From Pyrrhosoma nymphula (Eukaryota; Arthropoda; Insecta; Odonata; Coenagrionidae): 64,000 nt of DNA. Below are positions 59,657 through 64,000 of the stretch, piece by piece. The first letter of the stretch is position 1, and each line of letters opens with the position of its first letter. The notes beneath the pieces are model-generated. The model did no database searches and was not told the DNA's origin. It saw only the letters and a program-made list of their open reading frames with translations. The stretch covers positions 54,333,985 to 54,397,984 of the forward strand of contig OY754335.1 of assembly GCA_963573305.1 (NCBI GenBank), given 5' to 3'. A program made the translations under genes and the position numbers.

Positions 59657-60320
59657 AGCACTTAGCCCTTGGACGTTGTGGGAGATGGACTGTGGTGAGC
59701 CAACAACTGTGATTGTCGCTACTGAATGTTCAACAATGAATATAAATGTCATATCGAATTACTAATGTTCCTAATGGTTGTCGAATGTCTGAATAATTTG
59801 ACATATCAGTGAAGATACAATGATTTCCTTTCACAAATTAATATTACTAGCAATGCGATAATAAAATATTTATTGGCAAATATACCATAAAACAATGAAA
59901 AATCAAATAAAATGCACTGAGAATATGATACATTAAAACGTGAAGTAATGCATATGAAAATAATGGGAGTATAATAAAAACTTTTTTTCTGCGTTATAAA
60001 CGCTGAATGCCAAAAACAGATGTGCCTAAAGTGTACCGATTGCCATACCATGATTATTCAACATATCAGTGTTAATATGAAAATTCCACCAATTGATTGG
60101 TACATTGAACCATGTTACAGCCCAATCCTCCGATAATTCTTCCCATTTATTTCCTCTACTCCTCCTAACATTCGAACTTACATTCTCTTTTGAACTCATA
60201 TCTTCATTCCGTTTATAAAATTTTATTATTTTATTCTCTCTTATTCGTTCCCTCAATAGTCTTCCGTCTATCGCCTGATTTGTTTCTACGATGCTTCTCT
60301 GTAAGAGTTTGCCTTTGCAA
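59657..60320. other. Spacer between direct repeats
   Basis: No recognised gene; short unrecognised frames on both strands (59806-60256 -). If the repeats were terminal repeats this would be the element interior, but no retroelement motif is seen. Confidence 0.4.
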
Positions 60321-60485
60321 CCGTTTAAGTCCGCTGATCAACTTTTATTTTGATTCATTATATATTAATAATAAATAATTTATTCTTCAACATATTTTAC
60401 AATTTTCGGAAATAAAATACTGAAATATCAGTTGAGAACATATTTAACCCTTTGGAGAAATTCCGTTTTGGGGTTACTGACTCTA
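60321..60485 (+). repeat. Direct repeat, copy 2
   Basis: Same orientation and about 95% identical to 59484-59656, lacking the 10-bp internal duplication. It contains TCAACTTTTATTTTGATTCA and CCCTTTGGAGAAATTCCG in identical positions. Confidence 0.9.
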
Positions 60486-63400
60486 TCATGTTCAAAAGCA
60501 AAAATGATTAGGTACTGGGAATACGATTTTTTGTTGCCTTATTACTTTTAATACTGTATAATTGATGCTGGAATATTATTACACAATTTAAAGTTTTAAA
60601 ATTAACAAAAAATACTCATTTGTTTACTAACACATGAATAGATTTGAAAAAGCACAAAAAATGGACGCGGGAATCTAAAATGTAATTTCACACTCATCAT
60701 CAACATAGTTTTATACATCCTTGTTATCAAATAAAAATTTTTATAAACTTTTAAAAATTTTGCCTTCATCCATTGTATGGTAAAATTATTTGGGTAAGGA
60801 ACACACTACTTCATTTTGCTCCGCTGTGACTTGCTTACCGCCTCCATTTCTCTCCGTACTAAGCTCTGCAAATGATAAAATCTACGTTTAGCCCCTTCCT
60901 TATATGACCATCTTTCTAAAAGGTTTTCAATAAATAAAAAGTGACCCACCTTAGTAAACCGTTGCGTATCACGTCAACACAGTTGCCATACTGATTTAAA
61001 GGTTCTTGGTGGAAATAAAAAAGCTCACCATCATTCGCCTAGACTCCATCTGCTCTCCTTCTTTTATTTAATCTAAGGGTAGACTGTATCATTCTTCAGT
61101 GACATAAAAGCGATAGAGGGCAAGAATCAATGTTTTATTTTGCTCGTGCACACAGCGCCGTCACTGGGATGTTAAGAAATCAAAGGGATTGTTCCGCTAT
61201 TGTATCCTCGGAAGGAGGTAGCAACCTCTACAGTGGCATGGGTGACCGGCCAGAGGGGTTCCACAACCCCCTGTGAACTCGCCGTGAGCAAAGATCCGGT
61301 TTCATTCCTCCTTGCCCTCCAATAGCAAGGCTTGCGGATTTTTCTTAAGGGCAGGGGACTTTTTTTGTTCAAATAAGGAAGAGGGCCGTTCATGGACGGG
61401 TCAAGAGTGCGGGCCGACTTCCTGGGGCTATACGAGTGGCCCATTCAGATGTTAATTCCCCCCTAATTAACACCGCCGAAGTCTTTTGTTTCCTCGGCGG
61501 ATGAGCAGGGATGGAATGTGCTCGTTTTGTTTCCATATAGACCAGCGGCTATTCCTTATTCTCTTGGGTGGAATTTAGGATAGAGTGAACAATTCTAATC
61601 TTTCACACCTGCATGCATTCTCTGAATAGAGTCGTATTGTAACAGAGAGGAATCGGGCTCCGGGGAATTAGATTCAAGATTCTCATATTTTGACATTAAT
61701 AACTACGACGACTAGTTAGGGGGATTAATAAGAACGTTAATGCAAGGGTTATTAGCTTCTGCCTATTTTCATTTCTCGGTAAGTACTCTCTGCTCTTGGC
61801 GTTAAAGGGTGTATGGATACATACAGGCTGTATAAGGATTGAAATTTCATGCTGGCTGCATAACGATTCATGATGATTGAGGACGAAATATTTTGGAGTT
61901 TCATTGTGTAGCTAAGAAAAACATTGTATAAAACATTTTACAATTCAACGGAATATTCAACGTTAAAATTCTGTTCATAATGTGATGATGAAGACATTTA
62001 TTTTTAAAATGTTAGTTGAAGGATTCAAAACAGGAAAGCAGTCAAGGGACAGTCCTGGGATGCTCATTCTTATAGGTTTATAGATACGGTATTACTCTTT
62101 ATTATGGAAGATTTATAATTTTCTGTTCCGATGGAAAAAATCATGATGTAAGCAATATTTATTTCGAAAACAAGTAATATCTTTTAAAGACTTACTCTAG
62201 TCAGATAAATGAGAAATACCAGCAGGGTTTTTTGAGTCTTAAGTTAGGTTAAGAGGAGAATATTTTCATCGACTTCTCCATTAGCCACATATATATTCAG
62301 TTCTTCCGGTAACACAATATATATATACGTTGCACACAATTCGCGAAAACCATTCTTCCTTCAAGTTTCACCAAAATTGCTTAAATTCAATCCTAAATAA
62401 ATATTGCGCAATATTCTTGGCAGCAGAGAGTGCAGTGGTTTAGTAAATGACAGCATAAAAAATTCATGATATCAAAAGTTGTTACGTATTTTTAACCATT
62501 TGTCAAAATGCGTAGAGGTTCTGTGATTGCGTATTTTTGCATTGAAGTTCATGCCATCTCCATAAGTAGCACAGGGAGTTAAGCATTTTATACCTATATC
62601 AATGACTCAAAAATGATTTTTTTTAAATCATCAATGGCATATTTGCCGCTTGGAAATAATTACGGCTCTTTCCCATAATTGAAAGATACGGATAAAACCA
62701 TACGAGAAATACCAGTTTAAAATCATTAAAAGTTACAGTAAAGTTATTTACGCTGGTGATAATTACGACTCTGCCTTGAAACGTGTACATTCTCATCTCC
62801 GACGATATACAATGAGGTTTTTCCTTGAGGAAGGTTGAACTGGTTTGAAGGTGAGGAGTTACATGACGTCCCCTTCAAGAATCCGAGGAAGTTTTTTATT
62901 CCTCTCCCCGCGCTTGGGCAGAGGTTTTCAAGAAAACGAGGTCCTCCATGATCCAAAATTATGTAAAACATCGTCCACCTTTCTTCCGTCTCTCTCTTAC
63001 GCCTTGCTCATTAACTCAAACACTCACCAGGGAGAAAGATAAGAACTCTCCAATGAGCTATCGACCCCACCTCCTTCACTCGGAGTTGTGTAAACTGTCA
63101 CCTATATTACCTGCAAATGCATACTTAAACTTATATATAAATAATGTATGCATAAACATACATGCTTGAATGAATACACCTGCGGCTGCATACACGCGTT
63201 GTTGTAAATGTGTAATTATTATTCCTGTAATCCGCTCTACCTCTGTATTTCTTTCATATTCGCACAATGAAGCAGACTGACTCAATGTTTTCCCTCACTT
63301 CTCTCTCAAAGTCTTACCTCAACCCAAAAATGTTCCTGGAATTTGGTCCACTCATAATCCACCACCCCATCCTGTGTTCCTTCACCTCGCTTCTTTCGTC

Positions 63401-64000
63401 GATTTTTAATTACGGGCTTTCTTTGAATTTCAAACGGCTCGGCACAGTTCTACAACTTTTTGAACTTTAATGAGAATTAATCCAAACTAAAAACGTACTT
63501 GAGGGGAATAGGACTATTGCGCCGATCTAAGAGACTGAAGATTAAAGGTTAGAGCATTGTCTGGTTTCTGACGCTTTCCAGTATTTAAATGGAGAGTTTA
63601 AGTTTTTATTTTTTTGCTAAAATGAACAAATACAATTAAAATTATGCCTTGGCTTTAAACATATGTTCGACGGAAAAGGGTAGAGTCACCTTGGGAATAT
63701 CTGTAAGATGCCTCTTCTACTTTTGTGACATAAACGCATTACTGCAGCGGACGACTGGATGACATTGCAGACAGTAAGTAACTAAAAGAATAGAGTGGTT
63801 TGATTGCGATAATTTTAAAGATATTGCTATAAGTACGGAATCACATATCGCTTAAATCAATTCAAAAACTCAGGCAAGCGGTTGGCTTATCTCTGAATCA
63901 CATCTAATAAATATCCACAAACATATCTTGATGAAATCCTAGTCACAAGTGGAATAAAAATATAAAATATGAGTTATGCGTCAAAATTGATAATCGTTGG
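60486..64000. other. Intergenic, no gene seen
   Basis: A GC-rich interval 61170-61460 contains an unrecognised 90-codon minus-strand frame (61172-61444) and may be a decayed element. The rest is AT-rich, with short (AT)n runs near 62286 and 62317 and no recognised gene to the window edge. Confidence 0.45.

Noticed and set aside
59484..60485. Long terminal repeats of an LTR retrotransposon
   Set aside because: No TG...CA ends, no primer-binding site or polypurine tract, and no gag or pol motif in the 0.66-kb interior.

Overview
The window reads as AT-rich, gene-poor intergenic DNA from an animal genome, most likely an arthropod. The basis is the transposable-element mix: non-LTR retrotransposon (LINE) 3' ends, a Penelope-like element (PLE) with a GIY-YIG endonuclease domain, a mariner-type deletion derivative with TA flanks, and tRNA-derived SINEs. 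I cannot assign a species. I recognised no intact cellular protein gene, rRNA, functional tRNA or CRISPR array. Most open frames are short, unsupported and AT-driven, and two of the longest (about 160 codons) are antisense to LINE or PLE remnants.

Layout. 1-9 kb: an inverted-repeat remnant with a hammerhead-like motif (about 1.0-1.15 kb), a 96-bp in-frame tandem duplication (3.1-3.3 kb), a LINE 3' end on the minus strand (4.5-4.95 kb), a segment with repeated GAAACAGTT words (5.3-5.8 kb), a 351-bp MITE (6.69-7.04 kb) and a plus-strand LINE remnant (8.5-8.9 kb). 9-18 kb: unannotated AT-rich sequence with tRNA-like heads at 14.1 and 14.3 kb. 18-24 kb: two more inverted-repeat loci with hammerhead-like motifs (18.4-18.7 and 21.6-21.8 kb) and a LINE 3' end (22.8-23.25 kb). 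24.9-28.5 kb: the densest element cluster, with SINE, LINE, SINE, mariner MITE, SINE, LINE tail and SINE in succession. 28.5-44 kb: almost empty, with one splice-site-flanked candidate exon (29.67 kb), a G-rich strand-asymmetric tract (32.1-32.6 kb) and a short tandem array (33.9-34.15 kb). 44.6-45.4 kb: a strong foldback hairpin beside a LINE reverse-transcriptase fragment. 52-56 kb: the best preserved element, two partial PLE copies lying head to head around a (TA)18 tract, with hammerhead-like motifs at both outer ends, a 21-bp hairpin just outside, and a further solitary hammerhead-like motif at 52.0 kb. 59-60.5 kb: a SINE-like head and a pair of about 95% identical direct repeats.

The most interesting signal is a set of seven motifs at five loci. 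Most share the order YUGANGA, one unpaired base, hairpin, GAA, a short palindrome starting with A and ending with U, then a pyrimidine. This resembles type I hammerhead ribozymes with minimal stem III, which are known from Penelope-like elements. At four loci the motifs sit in outward-facing inverted terminal sequences, and one of these clearly flanks PLE coding sequence. All functional statements are by-eye inferences and nothing was run through a search.
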